Part shown: in pieces, positions 21,101-27,271 of the stretch
How positions within the stretch are numbered: the stretch's first letter is position 1
Layout: the number at the start of each line of letters is the position of its first letter
Assembly (NCBI RefSeq): GCF_008933165.1
Contig: NZ_WBVQ01000002.1
Location: 1,201,569-1,265,568, forward strand
Reading direction: 5' to 3'
Source: Phaeocystidibacter marisrubri
Lineage (GTDB): Bacteria; Bacteroidota; Bacteroidia; Flavobacteriales; Schleiferiaceae
DNA length: 64,000 nt
Program-made: the position numbers and the translations under genes
The notes under the pieces: generated by a model
Told to the model about the DNA's origin: nothing
The model's database searches: none
Seen by the model: only the letters and a program-made list of their open reading frames with translations

Positions 21101-22497
21101 GGGTCATCAACAATGTGGGCTGTTACAACGGAACCGACGGGGAAGCCTACATTCAAGCGACTGGAGGAACTGCACCTTACAGCATTGTATGGAGCAATGG
21201 TTCAACTAACGATACCATTTCAAACATGGCTGCAGGTCAGTATACCGCCATTATCACTGATGCCAACGGTTGTATAGACAGCGCCAACGTTTTGATCACT
21301 CAACCTCTATCTGCATTGAGTGCGGTGATTACCATCGACCAACAAGTGTACTGCAAAGGGGAAGCTTCGGGTAGAGCCTATGTAGATATCACCGGAGGAA
21401 CAGCGCCATATACTTTGAATTGGAGTAATGGTTCTTCTACAGACACCATTGCTCAACTACTTGCAGGTAATTACACCTTGAACGTTTCTGATGCGAATGG
21501 ATGTTCAGTCAACGCTTCCGTAACGATTATTGAGCCGAACTTGGCACTAGCGGCCAATCCGAATGCACTAAGCCCTGTTTATTGCTATGGCGCAGCAGAA
21601 GGTGCAGCCAGTGTGAATCCGGTTGGAGGAACGGCACCTTATACTGTGACTTGGGATAATGGTGCTACCGGTGATACCATCTCTGGCTTGCCAGTAGGGG
21701 TATATCGTGTAACTATTGTGGATTCACAAGGATGTATGAAGACGGATAGTGTTGAAATTACAGGACCTACTTCAGCATTAAGTGCCAATAACAATCTCGT
21801 TAAAGTGAATTGTGGTGGTTCGAATAGCGGACAGGTAAGTGTGACTCCATTTGGAGGGACTGCGCCGTATGCTATTCAATGGAGCAATGGACAAACGGGT
21901 TCTACAATTACGAGTCTTCCGGTTGGTTCTTATGCCTACACGATTACGGATGCCTACGGCTGCGTGATTGAAGACACGGTTGAAGTAACGGAGAATCCGC
22001 CTATTGAATCCACCATTGATGTTCAGTTCGCAACTTGTCCAGACATGGCAGATGGTTACATTTCCATTTCAAGTACTGGAGGTACTCCACCGTATACATA
22101 CCTGTACGATGGACAACCGTTCAGTGGACAGATGAACAATGCCTCACCAGGTATCCACGAAGTTAGCATCATGGATTCACTTGGATGTGACAGCACATTC
22201 TACGTTCAGATTGGGGTAGATGAAGATGCGCTTTACCTCCATATTCCAGATGCGTTTACACCAAATGGAGATATGGTGAACGAAGATTACAAGATTTACG
22301 GTAGTCAGTGTATTGGCCCGTCAAGATTCCAAATCTTCGATCGTTGGGGTAACCTCGTGTTCAGTTCTCATGATCCGTTTAACGTATTCTGGGATGGAAC
22401 ACGTGGCGATGGCACCAAGGTGAAAGAAGACGTCTACGTCTGGAGATTCACTTCAGCCGATTACGATAAGAAAGGTCACGTGGTGGTGATTCACTAA
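9142..22497 (+). CDS. Giant SprB-repeat surface adhesin with type B T9SS sorting domain
   Basis: The product has 4451 residues. Signal peptide (about 1-29, ending SVDGQ), an N-terminal beta-rich domain (about 30-300), then 53 tandem SprB-like repeats by my count (about 305-4360), each about 75-78 residues. Each has the core V.CFG...DG.A...GGT.PY.Y.W, then a TAGTYTVTVTDANGC-like strand and an ITQPA-like end. The last 85 residues form the gliding-motility-associated, type B T9SS C-terminal domain (DAFTPNGDMVNEDYKIYG, IFDRWGNLVF, FWDGT). The protein should cross the outer membrane by T9SS and lie on the cell surface. In Flavobacterium, SprB is the mobile gliding adhesin; this may serve gliding or attachment. 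Four neighbouring A-B-C repeat groups are nearly identical at DNA level (17165-19710). The stop directly abuts the stop of the convergent TonB receptor gene. Confidence 0.95.
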   Translation: MESLYSLPCNWRVWLIISLFFSALSVDGQIGYIYDPSTGTVLDPNGDSYISASGGPIDTSVVPDESYDFEYPFIPMFHLSMEPAADLLTGSDCGKSEIVDNPTLPMNAGYWYLADPNGTPGDGDEALIYRIRIARNVNGAYGFSFLIDTDNKIGFTGASADPNAVAGNPGFELEIIYGTAGSGTVSIMDVDGTTSGTTMSSYSGTSHSQRSHAGYTNCPLSDPVFLDFYVPWDSLGILPTDTVRMIFATSSSANSALGGSASDIGGINDDLFGDPDSSFVAITDSTPSFTFGGCGWAITQVGQQVSCYGDTDGWAWVDVWGGSPPVSYLWSTGSTADTVYNLGAGIYEIYVTSGGGCMDTVTVEVTQPDSLVAHVDILDSILCYGDFNGRLGGYATGGTPPYTVSWSNGAITDTIANLGQGYYTYYVTDANGCSDSIVVDMMNPLQPLVVQIQNQNEILCYGDSIGSLDLLITGGTKPYTLLWNDGNTDSARTNLVAGIYSVVVTDAHGCTDSLEIELTQPALPVGGLTIAESPVSCFGGADGVGVVVVTGGRSPYTYEWSNGETTDTAFALSAGSQWVVVTDSVGCTDTLALVIDQPDSALTVNALMTAAVACFGESNGEATASVSGGTLPYSYLWNTGETTSSITVPAGTYTVVVTDSRGCVDSATVTITQPASALTVSITDSTDVLCFGDDNGTATASATGGTAPYDYEWSNGITDSAATGLAGGAYTVVVTDANGCIDSATVTISAPTAALDVNETILQTLLCNGDVNGQGYIDVTGGTSPYSILWSNGATTDTISNLGVGTYTAVVTDANGCVDSASFTLVEPTALLLNASVDANVLCFGDATGGATVTASGGTSPYSYLWSSGQTTDIVTDLIAGTHTVVVTDANGCSDSISVTITQPADSLVAGTSSNLGVTCKGDVDGSATATATGGTAPYTYSWSNGMTGQSISGLAGGTYILTVTDANGCQDTAHVLIFEPEFELLVGAADGTTITCFGDSDGTAYASASGGVPPYTFSWSNGMFGDTITGIPAGTYVVTVTDSMGCQDTNTVVVTQPTLLELNVTSSDVTCFGLSDGTANSTPSGGEAPYSILWSTGATTQTITGLSAGNYYVTVTDNRGCVQSDTVVITTPSMPLAAIISKTDVNCFGGADGTAEAIGSGGVTPYTYLWSDGQTGQVATGLVPGAYHVFMTDANGCQDSAYVVIDQPLSALTATASVAIAPTCAGFLDGVACGTASGGTAPYSYSWSSGSTTDSAFGLGGGVVILTVTDSNGCVAVDTLNVPSPSTDLEVNASIIANVSCNGLSDATAYGIASGGTPPYSISWSSGATTDTVTGLAVGTHTVYVVDSAGCSASSTFSITQPDTISISIVVDANVSCFGGADGEATASATGGTAPFTYSWSGGQSGATAVGLSAGIHTVTVTDSNGCVNTLDVTITEPATAVNASAVMDVAVSCFGGADGEATASAAGGTPPYSYAWNDGQITATAVGLSAGSYIVTITDSLGCQDTAVVVITEPASAVDVSSVQIRDVSCVGGADGWATVSGSGGTAPYTYAWSNGQTGDSASGLAAGSYLVTITDNNGCTDTTTVTVSEPVLALSAVAIDAMTISCFGGSDGSAYVNANGGWAPYSYMWSTGATTDTITGLTIGTYTVTVTDSLGCQVTTDITLIQPTQLSATASSLSPVSCFGGNDGSAVVTPAGGTAPYTYVWANGETNDTAIALTAGTHNVTVTDSNGCQVTVSVTITQPSVAMTASASVMANVLCYGDSTGSGRASASGGTPPYAYAWSNGQSTRTATGLWVGTHTVVVTDARGCQDSTTVTISQPATAVDASAVMTQQVSCYGGNDGRASASATGGTAPYTYLWSNGVSGTTTHNLTAGWHYVTVTDANGCQDTAMVEIIEPIAPVAVGGTVVQNVTCFGGADGVAWANATGGTAPYTYAWSDGQTTDTAVGLVAGNYAVLVTDSLGCQDLISVVITEPASDIMATAFPDQPTSCYNGADGTAYVVVTNGVPPFTYLWSDGQTSDTAVGLSAGLISVTVTDSLGCDATADVTIASPPQNIILTPTLVSQVSCIGGGDGSANVFAQGGTPPYTYLWSNGETTATAVALSAGTHTVVVTDDLGCMDSTSVSVGEPATSVVATASVLFPVNCYGGNDGWATATATGGTPPYTYTWDNGQSGYTVSGLDTGVYVVTVTDANGCWDTATVMMTQPDSAIQVGIDVINNVRCLGGADGSAQAFATGGTPPYSYDWDHGVTGALTSGLLPGKYTVTVTDVNGCQDSMSVWITEPATALAINAAVISPVNCFGGSDGVAYASATGGDGPYTFSWSNGQAGDTATGLTAGSYTVSVTDSNGCVVSTGITITQPASALSVGVSIVNNVSCFGGSDGAASSTVSGGTAPYSYVWSSGDLTASSSNLSAGTYSLVVTDANGCIDSTSVTITEPSSAITSAATIVSQVNCFGGSDGEAYVTYTGGTAPYSTLWSNGSTSDTLTNLVAGSYSVTITDANGCVTSQTVVITQPANALSLSAIVNAHVLCFGNSTGSATATATGGTAPYTYSWSNGMSGTSIGSVPAGTYTVNVLDANGCSDTATVTIIQPAAVLNVSIISTQNVLCFGDATGAARAGATGGTAPYTYSWSNGASVDSINALPAGIYTVTVTDANGCQDTAVAVITQPSSGLGSLAASIQNVNCFGGNDGSAYVEYTGGTAPYTVSWSNGSTTDTISNLTAGTYTVTITDANGCISNQSVTITQPASGLSVSAAVVSNVSCFGDATGEASSTVTGGTAPYTYNWSNGATTASLTNVVAGTYTVTVMDANGCTDTASVSITQPASALAVSLASQQNINCFGDSTGSIDVTVAGGTPPYNYSWNTGATAATITNLTAGTYTVTVTDANGCTDTLSVTLTQPASALSSLAASIQNVNCFGGNDGSAYVEYTGGTAPYTVSWSNGSITDTIANLIAGTYTVTITDANGCTSNQSVTITQPASGLSVSAAVVSNVNCFGDATGEASSTVTGGTAPYTYNWSNGATTASLTNVVAGTYTVTVTDANGCTDTASVSITQPASALAVSLASQQNINCFGDSTGSIDVTVAGGTPPYNYSWNTGATAATITNLTAGTYTVTVTDANGCTDTLSVTLTQPASALGSLAAVVSNVNCFGGNDGSAYVEYTGGTAPYTVSWSNGSTTDTISNLIAGTYTVTITDANGCTSNQSVTITQPASGLSVSAAVVSNVNCFGDATGEASSTVTGGTAPYTYNWSNGATTASLTNVVAGTYTVTVTDANGCTDTASVSITQPASALAVSLASQQNINCFGDSTGSIDVTVAGGTPPYNYSWNTGATAAMITNLTAGTYTVTVTDANGCTDTLSVTLTQPASALGSLAAVVLNVNCFGGNDGSAYVEYTGGTAPYTVSWSNGSTTDTIANLTAGTYTVTITDANGCISNQSVTITQPASGLSVSAAVVSNVSCFGDATGEASSTVTGGTAPYTYNWSNGATTASLTNVVAGTYTVTVTDANGCTDTATVSITQPASALAVSVISSQDVSCFGDTTGSAQVQATGGTLPYTISWSNGVSGASANGLAAGTYTITVTDANGCSANTSVIISQPATALASAATIVSHVDCYGGANGQAYVSYSGGTAPYTVMWNTGSTSDTLSNIPAGSYSVLITDANGCTSSQTVVITQPASALTVSATVNSHVSCFGGTAGSATASVSGGTMPYTYNWSNGANTPSVSNLAAGTYTVSVTDANGCTSSANVVITEPATGLSVSTSVLSAVDCFGTNTGAITSTVSGGTSPYTFSWSNGPSSQTQNNVPAGSYTVTVTDANGCQASSTVVLTQPNSALVAAVATSNNVTCFGGGDGSATISASGGTAPYTYDWGGGITGANRTGLTAGTYSVTVTDANGCNAVVGVTITQPTEVVITKVAQGNVNCFGGADGFAQISISGGNGPYNVNWTGGLNGMNPSGVSAGTYTVTAVDINGCQDTATFTITQPAMQLNSAVGVINNVGCYNGTDGEAYIQATGGTAPYSIVWSNGSTNDTISNMAAGQYTAIITDANGCIDSANVLITQPLSALSAVITIDQQVYCKGEASGRAYVDITGGTAPYTLNWSNGSSTDTIAQLLAGNYTLNVSDANGCSVNASVTIIEPNLALAANPNALSPVYCYGAAEGAASVNPVGGTAPYTVTWDNGATGDTISGLPVGVYRVTIVDSQGCMKTDSVEITGPTSALSANNNLVKVNCGGSNSGQVSVTPFGGTAPYAIQWSNGQTGSTITSLPVGSYAYTITDAYGCVIEDTVEVTENPPIESTIDVQFATCPDMADGYISISSTGGTPPYTYLYDGQPFSGQMNNASPGIHEVSIMDSLGCDSTFYVQIGVDEDALYLHIPDAFTPNGDMVNEDYKIYGSQCIGPSRFQIFDRWGNLVFSSHDPFNVFWDGTRGDGTKVKEDVYVWRFTSADYDKKGHVVVIH
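17165..19710 (+). repeat. 693-base tandem super-repeat (three SprB repeats per unit, about 3.7 copies)
   Basis: The block beginning AATGTCAACTGTTTTGGTGG recurs at 17188, 17881, 18574 and 19267, an exact 693-base (231-codon) period. Each unit holds three different SprB repeats (NVNCFGGNDG, then N(V/I)(S/N)CFGDATG, then NINCFGDSTG); the fourth unit lacks the third. Long stretches are identical at the nucleotide level, unlike the other repeats of the gene, which indicates recent duplication or gene conversion. Confidence 0.9.
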
Positions 22498-24837
22498 TCA
22501 CATGCCCACTGTAAAACCCAGATAGATGCTCAGTGGTCGTATAGGGCCATAGAAATAGGAAGCATCTCTTTCCCAACCTACCTCAACATCGGGTTGGTAT
22601 TGATTGAGGAAATTGTAAACGCCTGCTTCCGCTGTGAAGTGGGCGTTTTCGCTTTTCCAGGTTCGCTGAAGAGATGCGTTGGCGTCTATAAAAGAGGGTG
22701 TTCGAACCAAGGTTTGAAGTCGCTCGTTCGGCGTGGTCATCTGCCCTGTAAAGGTGGTGCTCAAATCAAATCGCCAACGCTCGTTCGGAATGTATCCCAC
22801 AATGAGATATCCGTATTGAGAAGGTGCTCTGAGAATGTCATCTCCGTATTCGCCCGGGTACCACTCGCGCTCTTCGCCGTATTTGGCCACTTGCAGCGTG
22901 TATCCGAGTTGTACCGTCCATTCTGGGTGCGACCATTCGGTTTCGATGTTTACGCCGCTTACGTACGCTCCATTTGCGTCGTTCACTTTGGTATCCAACA
23001 GGGCGATGGTGTCGCTTCCAGAAGTAACGACTCCAGTGAAGGGTTGATCTACAAATGGATTGAGAAGATGCGTGTAGAAACCGTCAATGGATAGACGTCC
23101 TTCCCACGGATGGAGGTGATAGTCCCATTCCATTCCTAAGTTGTAACTGTTGGAACGCTCTACCTGTAGGTCTTCCGATAACTGAGTAATACGTGCACTG
23201 CCTCCCAGCGTAGAAAGGTGAAGATCTTCGTCAAAGGCTTGAGGTGCCCTGAATCCGGTTGCGTAACTGGCTCGAAGTCTGAAGTGATGGGACATCTTGT
23301 AGAGCAAACTCAATCGAGGGTTGATGGTTTGGAATGTGCGCTCCTCAACGGAAGCTGTTTCACCTGCAAAGGAGTTATTGCTGAGCACTGTCGGTCGGTC
23401 GTATCGCGCTCCTATTTCCGTCGTCCAATGTTCATCCAACTTCCACTTCCATTGGGCATATATGGCGGGGGTTACAACTGTTTGAAGAATACTTCTCCCG
23501 TAACCTGGCATTTCGTCGTTTACCCGATTGTACTGCATGTCAATTCCCATCAAAACACTGTGACGAATTCCCAACTGTTTGCCGATGAGGGCTCCTGCAT
23601 TCGCGATTTGATCAAAGGTGTTGCCGTAGTAATTTGCGGCTTGGGCGCGGGTGGTTGAATCGGGACTGTTTCCACCTGCGCCATAGTAACTGCCCCTTTT
23701 TGTTAGTGCGCCTGCGGCATAGGCGGAAAATTGCGTGTTTCCATCTTTACTTAACCATTCGTACTGTGCGTTTGCAGCTCCTGTATGGTGAATGAGTTGT
23801 TCGGCGATATCCGCGCGATGTGGCTCATACTCAAATCGATTTCCACCTCGTCTAAACTCGTATAACCCTCTAGCTTCAACCTGCCACCTTTCACGTGAAC
23901 TTGGACGATACCAATACTTCGCTCCACCTGAAAATGCTCGGAGTTTAGTGATTTCCGAAAAGTCGTCTTGGGTTTCAGCAACACCATCGCCATCTCTGTC
24001 GTATAACGCATCGGGATTAGCGTTAAAAGGAGACCGAATTCGGGAAGAGCCCCAAACCTGTAGTCCCGATTTGCCCTCTACCCATGCGGCACTTCCCTGA
24101 AGAGAGTAGTCGGGGGAAGTAAGTCCATTTAAGGTCATTTGATTCGAGATGGACCATTCGTGCGTAACGGGCTCTACAGTTATGATATTGATGGTACCAG
24201 CTATCGCATTTGCACCGTATAAGCTCGATCCGCCACCACGTACAATCTCTACCCTTTCTATCATGGTGGATGGAATCTGCTCGAGTCCGTAAACACCAGA
24301 AAGTGCGCTAAAGATTGGTCGACCGTCTATCAATATTTGTGAATACGGCCCATTCAATCCGTTCAGTCGAACTTGGGAAAACCCACAGTTTTGGCAATTG
24401 TATTCAACGCGTAAACCCGGACGAAAGGAGAGGCCCTCTGCAGCGGTAACACTTTGCGTTGCGCGGAGAAGTTCTGCTCCTAAAACTTGAATAGCTACTG
24501 GACTTTCTCTTCGGTCTAAGTGGGTTCTAGAAGCGGTTACCACCACCTGATGAAGTTCTTCACGAGAAGCTTGAAGCTCGATGTTAAGATCTTTTCCCTC
24601 ATTCACGGCTAGTTTTTTGGGGAGATACCCTGTGGCAGTCACCTCTATTTCGGCGGGGAGTGAAACGACGAGTGTTACCTCTCCATCTAAATCCGTCGCA
24701 AAACGCTTTTCGCCTACTTCAATCACCGCAAAGGGGATGGCTTCGCCATTTGAACTCACGTGTACCGATAGTTCTTGCTGACCAAAAGCAGTTGCACTTG
24801 CCCATACGAGTAGAATGATTGTCTTTATCCCCTTCAT
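22498..24837 (-). CDS. TonB-dependent outer-membrane receptor, probably metal-regulated
   Basis: I start it at the ATG at 24837, giving 779 residues with a signal peptide (about 1-19, MKGIKTIILLVWASATAFGQ). The frame is open back to 24936 but those 33 codons run through the operator region and past the start of the divergent gene. Domains: CarboxypepD_reg-like (about 22-90), TonB plug (about 92-215, with VVVTASR, RLNGLNGPYSQILIDGRP and RVEIVRGGGSSLYGANAIAG), then a beta-barrel of about 560 residues. The plug has an unusual CQNCG pair of cysteines just before the VRLNGL strand. It imports a metal complex or other ligand using TonB energy. Its neighbours across the intergenic region are a DtxR/MntR-type repressor and a ZIP transporter, so iron or manganese is the likely theme. 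Confidence 0.92.
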   Translation of the reverse strand: MKGIKTIILLVWASATAFGQQELSVHVSSNGEAIPFAVIEVGEKRFATDLDGEVTLVVSLPAEIEVTATGYLPKKLAVNEGKDLNIELQASREELHQVVVTASRTHLDRRESPVAIQVLGAELLRATQSVTAAEGLSFRPGLRVEYNCQNCGFSQVRLNGLNGPYSQILIDGRPIFSALSGVYGLEQIPSTMIERVEIVRGGGSSLYGANAIAGTINIITVEPVTHEWSISNQMTLNGLTSPDYSLQGSAAWVEGKSGLQVWGSSRIRSPFNANPDALYDRDGDGVAETQDDFSEITKLRAFSGGAKYWYRPSSRERWQVEARGLYEFRRGGNRFEYEPHRADIAEQLIHHTGAANAQYEWLSKDGNTQFSAYAAGALTKRGSYYGAGGNSPDSTTRAQAANYYGNTFDQIANAGALIGKQLGIRHSVLMGIDMQYNRVNDEMPGYGRSILQTVVTPAIYAQWKWKLDEHWTTEIGARYDRPTVLSNNSFAGETASVEERTFQTINPRLSLLYKMSHHFRLRASYATGFRAPQAFDEDLHLSTLGGSARITQLSEDLQVERSNSYNLGMEWDYHLHPWEGRLSIDGFYTHLLNPFVDQPFTGVVTSGSDTIALLDTKVNDANGAYVSGVNIETEWSHPEWTVQLGYTLQVAKYGEEREWYPGEYGDDILRAPSQYGYLIVGYIPNERWRFDLSTTFTGQMTTPNERLQTLVRTPSFIDANASLQRTWKSENAHFTAEAGVYNFLNQYQPDVEVGWERDASYFYGPIRPLSIYLGFTVGM

Positions 24838-24842
24838 GGCCA

Positions 24843-24850
24843 CAAAGGTA
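24843..24850 (-). promoter_or_regulatory. -7 box of the TonB receptor gene
   Basis: On the minus strand TACCTTTG fits TAnnTTTG exactly and ends only 5 bases before the ATG at 24837, so the transcript would be nearly leaderless. The palindrome at 24856-24877 lies immediately upstream, over the expected -33 region. Confidence 0.55.
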
Positions 24851-24855
24851 GATGA

Positions 24856-24877
24856 ATTTTTAGATTCGTCTAAAAAT
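24856..24877. promoter_or_regulatory. Palindromic operator between TonB receptor and DtxR-type repressor genes
   Basis: Perfect inverted repeat with 9-base arms ATTTTTAGA and TCTAAAAAT around TTCG. Its position between the divergent metal-receptor and metal-repressor genes, next to the receptor -7 box, makes it the likely binding site of the adjacent DtxR/MntR-family protein. Known DtxR-family operators are also AT-rich palindromes of similar length with TTAG/CTAA half-sites. Confidence 0.62.
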
Positions 24878-24901
24878 ATATTTCTACACATAATATTATT
24901 A

Positions 24902-24909
24902 TATCTTTG
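24902..24909 (+). promoter_or_regulatory. -7 box of the DtxR-type repressor gene
   Basis: TATCTTTG matches TAnnTTTG exactly and ends 10 bases before the ATG at 24920, again giving a very short leader. No clear TTG -33 box is seen upstream. Confidence 0.5.
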
Positions 24910-24919
24910 ACGCTCGAAA

Positions 24920-25591
24920 ATGGAAACAACGTACACAGAAGAGAATTACCTCAAGGCCATTTGGAGCTTGAGTGTGAGATCCGGAAAAGCCGTGAGCACC
25001 AACAAGGTGGCCGAGCGTTTGGAAACCAAGGCGTCTAGTGTTACCGATATGGTAAGACGACTGTCGGAAAAGGGCTTGGTGAATTACGTAAAGTACCAAG
25101 GTGTGAGTTTGAGTGAGGAGGGAAAGGCGGTAGCCATTCGCGTGATTCGCAAGCACCGATTGTGGGAGTGTTTCTTGGTCGATAAGTTGGGTTTCAACTG
25201 GGATGAAGTTCACGAGCTTGCCGAGCAATTGGAGCATATTCGCTCAAGAGAACTCACGGATCGATTGGACGATTTTTTAGGCCATCCCTCTTTTGATCCA
25301 CATGGAGACCCGATCCCCAATAAGCATGGTAATTTCCCAGAAAGAGAGCGAAAATCCCTTTCTCAATGTGCAGTAGGAGAGTCGGTTATCCTCACAGGAG
25401 TAAGTGATTCTTCTGCCAGTTTCCTTCAGTTTTTAAATCGATTGAATCTCGAACTTGGGTCTAAGATGACCTTGATTGAGAAGATAGAATACGATCAGAG
25501 TTTCTTGGTGAAGCGAGAGAGCGGCGATCAGTTGCTGCCTTCAGCGGTGGTTCAACAGCTTCTAGTTACAACCGAGCAAAAAATCGACTAA
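24920..25591 (+). CDS. DtxR/MntR-family metal-dependent repressor
   Basis: The product has 223 residues. N-terminal winged helix-turn-helix (about 1-65; NYLKAIWSL, then VSTNKVAERLETKASSVTDM), metal-binding and dimerisation domain (about 66-140; RKHRLWECFLVDKLG, WDEVHELAEQLEH, which holds the expected His/Glu/Cys ligands), and a FeoA/SH3-like C-terminal domain (about 150-220). It should sense cytoplasmic Mn or Fe and repress metal import when replete. It is divergent from the TonB receptor, with a palindromic operator between them, and is co-transcribed with the ZIP gene 2 bases downstream. Whether it is of MntR or IdeR type cannot be decided from sequence. Confidence 0.93.
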   Translation: METTYTEENYLKAIWSLSVRSGKAVSTNKVAERLETKASSVTDMVRRLSEKGLVNYVKYQGVSLSEEGKAVAIRVIRKHRLWECFLVDKLGFNWDEVHELAEQLEHIRSRELTDRLDDFLGHPSFDPHGDPIPNKHGNFPERERKSLSQCAVGESVILTGVSDSSASFLQFLNRLNLELGSKMTLIEKIEYDQSFLVKRESGDQLLPSAVVQQLLVTTEQKID

Positions 25592-25593
25592 AC

Positions 25594-26415
25594 ATGCAGG
25601 CATTACAAGAATGGTTCATGTCTCAAAGTGGAGTAGTGCAAGCCTTACTTGCTACTACCTTTACTTGGTTACTTACGGCGGCTGGTGCTGCCCTGGTGTT
25701 TTTATTCAAAACGGCCAGTAGAAAATGGCTGGATGGCATGCTCGGTTTCACCGGAGGTGTGATGATTGCCGCCAGTTATTGGAGTTTGTTAGCTCCAGCG
25801 ATCGAATTAAGCGAAGCACATGGTGGTGTGCCTTGGCTAGCGCCTGCTATTGGTTTTGGAGCAGGGGCCCTTTTCCTGTTTGCCCTCGACCGATTTGTCC
25901 CCCACCTTCACATCAACTTTAAGAAAGAAGAGAGTGAGGGTATTGAAACCAATTGGCATAAAACTACGCTATTGGTATTGGCTATCACGTTGCACAACAT
26001 CCCAGAAGGACTGGCGGTGGGTGTGGCCTTTGGAGCGGCAGCTATTGGAATTGACGGGTTTGAGATTGGTGCAGCCGTAGCGTTAGCCATCGGTATTGGA
26101 CTCCAGAATTTTCCAGAAGGATTCGCGGTCTCCATGCCTCTCAAAAGACAAGGAGTTTCCAATTTCAAGAGTTTCTGGTACGGTCAATTGAGTGCCATTG
26201 TAGAGCCCATTGCCGGTGTGGTTGGTGCGCTTACGGTGATTTATGCTCAGCCTTTTTTACCGTACGCCTTGGCCTTTGCTGCAGGTGCTATGATTTACGT
26301 GGTGATTGAAGAGGTCGTGCCGGAAAGTCAGCGGGATAAATACACCGATGTTTCTACATTGGGCTTTATCGGTGGATTCTTGGTAATGATGATCTTAGAT
26401 GTTGCCTTAGGTTAG
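25594..26415 (+). CDS. ZIP-family metal transporter
   Basis: The product has 273 residues and about eight membrane helices. It carries the two ZIP signatures in adjacent helices, LHNIPEGLAVGVAFG and GLQNFPEGFAVSMPL, which hold the metal-coordinating His/Asn/Glu residues; the second helix has QN in place of HN. A charged loop with histidines (FVPHLHINFKKEES) lies between helices 3 and 4. GufA-like members of the family move Zn, Mn or Fe into the cytoplasm. It starts 2 bases after the DtxR-type gene, so the two form an operon, and overlaps the convergent gene at 26407 by 9 bases. Confidence 0.93.
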   Translation: MQALQEWFMSQSGVVQALLATTFTWLLTAAGAALVFLFKTASRKWLDGMLGFTGGVMIAASYWSLLAPAIELSEAHGGVPWLAPAIGFGAGALFLFALDRFVPHLHINFKKEESEGIETNWHKTTLLVLAITLHNIPEGLAVGVAFGAAAIGIDGFEIGAAVALAIGIGLQNFPEGFAVSMPLKRQGVSNFKSFWYGQLSAIVEPIAGVVGALTVIYAQPFLPYALAFAAGAMIYVVIEEVVPESQRDKYTDVSTLGFIGGFLVMMILDVALG

Positions 26416-27165
26416 GACCTTTTCTGAAGATGCATTGTGGTTGAATCTGCGGGAAAGAGATCCGAAGATGAGGGCGGTCAACCCGAAATGAAGGATTCCA
26501 GCGAATTCGAATCCGATGAGGTGATAGGGAAAGCCTCCCATCACGAAGGGGTTGTCAACTTTCGGCGGCTCTAAGATGTACATGTAGTTAGCGCCCACTC
26601 CCCAGTCGAAAAGTCCCACAACGATCCAAACGGCATGCGTCCATCCCCAAACCTTGAAGAAAGAGCGCTTTGATAATCCAAATCTCCTCGCTTTAAAAAA
26701 GTAAATGGGCACCATGATAATGCTTGCATGCCAGAAGTAATAGGTGATACTGTAGATCGCATGAGATCCCAAGGTCATTTCCGGTGTGAGTAAAGAGTGG
26801 AGTCCGCCACTCACCCCCCAGAATAGTAGAAAGATGTAAGTCGTTTTGTTGTGAGTGAGCAAAGTGTAAACGGCAAGTAATCCGCTCAAACTGCACATTT
26901 GAAGAGGGAGTGACCATTCGGTGCTCCATGTACCGGCACTGAACATGTAGAGGTGTTCAATAGCGGTAGAGACCAATAAGGCAAAGGCCCATACTCTTTC
27001 CACATTGCGTTGTGTGCGGACTTCAAGCTTGGGCAGAAACACAAGGGCAAAAATTCCAATACTCGCTAGAGTGAACCAGCCGCTGATCCATTCCAACGAA
27101 GCAAAGGGTACGAGGTGATGTTCCATAAAAAGGGAAGTTCGAAGAAGGAAGGTAGTTAATTTCAT
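26407..27165 (-). CDS. TIGR02206/YwaF-like integral membrane protein
   Basis: Six to seven membrane helices; the conserved features of the TIGR02206 (YwaF) family are visible: SLPLQMCSLSG, GVSGGLHSLLTPE, YYFWHASIIMVPIY, GANYMYILEPP and NPFVMGGFPYHL. The biochemical role of this family is not known to me. The frame is open to a GTG at 27201; I chose the ATG at 27165, which has an A-rich upstream context, and the ATG at 27126 (239 residues) is equally acceptable by family length. It is convergent with the ZIP gene (9-base overlap), with no terminator between. Confidence 0.85.
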   Translation of the reverse strand: MKLTTFLLRTSLFMEHHLVPFASLEWISGWFTLASIGIFALVFLPKLEVRTQRNVERVWAFALLVSTAIEHLYMFSAGTWSTEWSLPLQMCSLSGLLAVYTLLTHNKTTYIFLLFWGVSGGLHSLLTPEMTLGSHAIYSITYYFWHASIIMVPIYFFKARRFGLSKRSFFKVWGWTHAVWIVVGLFDWGVGANYMYILEPPKVDNPFVMGGFPYHLIGFEFAGILHFGLTALIFGSLSRRFNHNASSEKVLT

Positions 27166-27271
27166 TTGTAATGAAGTGGTGGAGGCTGCTTCCTGTAACA
27201 CGTGTCACCATGCGTTCTGTAGATGTGAACTATCTTCCTATACAAACGTGAAAATGTAATCCCTAGAAGCC

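Noticed and set aside
9379-21156. Many open frames of 60-130 codons on both strands inside the giant adhesin gene
   Set aside because: They are shadows of the repeat array; the giant frame is continuous with clear domains throughout.
10045-22200. Regular repeats that might suggest a CRISPR array
   Set aside because: Units of about 230 bases encode SprB repeats in one open frame; there are no short repeats with unique spacers and no cas genes.
22594-24100. Plus-strand frames of up to 166 codons across the TonB receptor gene
   Set aside because: Antisense shadows; the minus-strand frame has all plug and barrel motifs.
24838-24936. N-terminal extension of the TonB receptor frame
   Set aside because: It covers the operator and both promoters and crosses the start of the divergent gene; the signal peptide begins at 24837.
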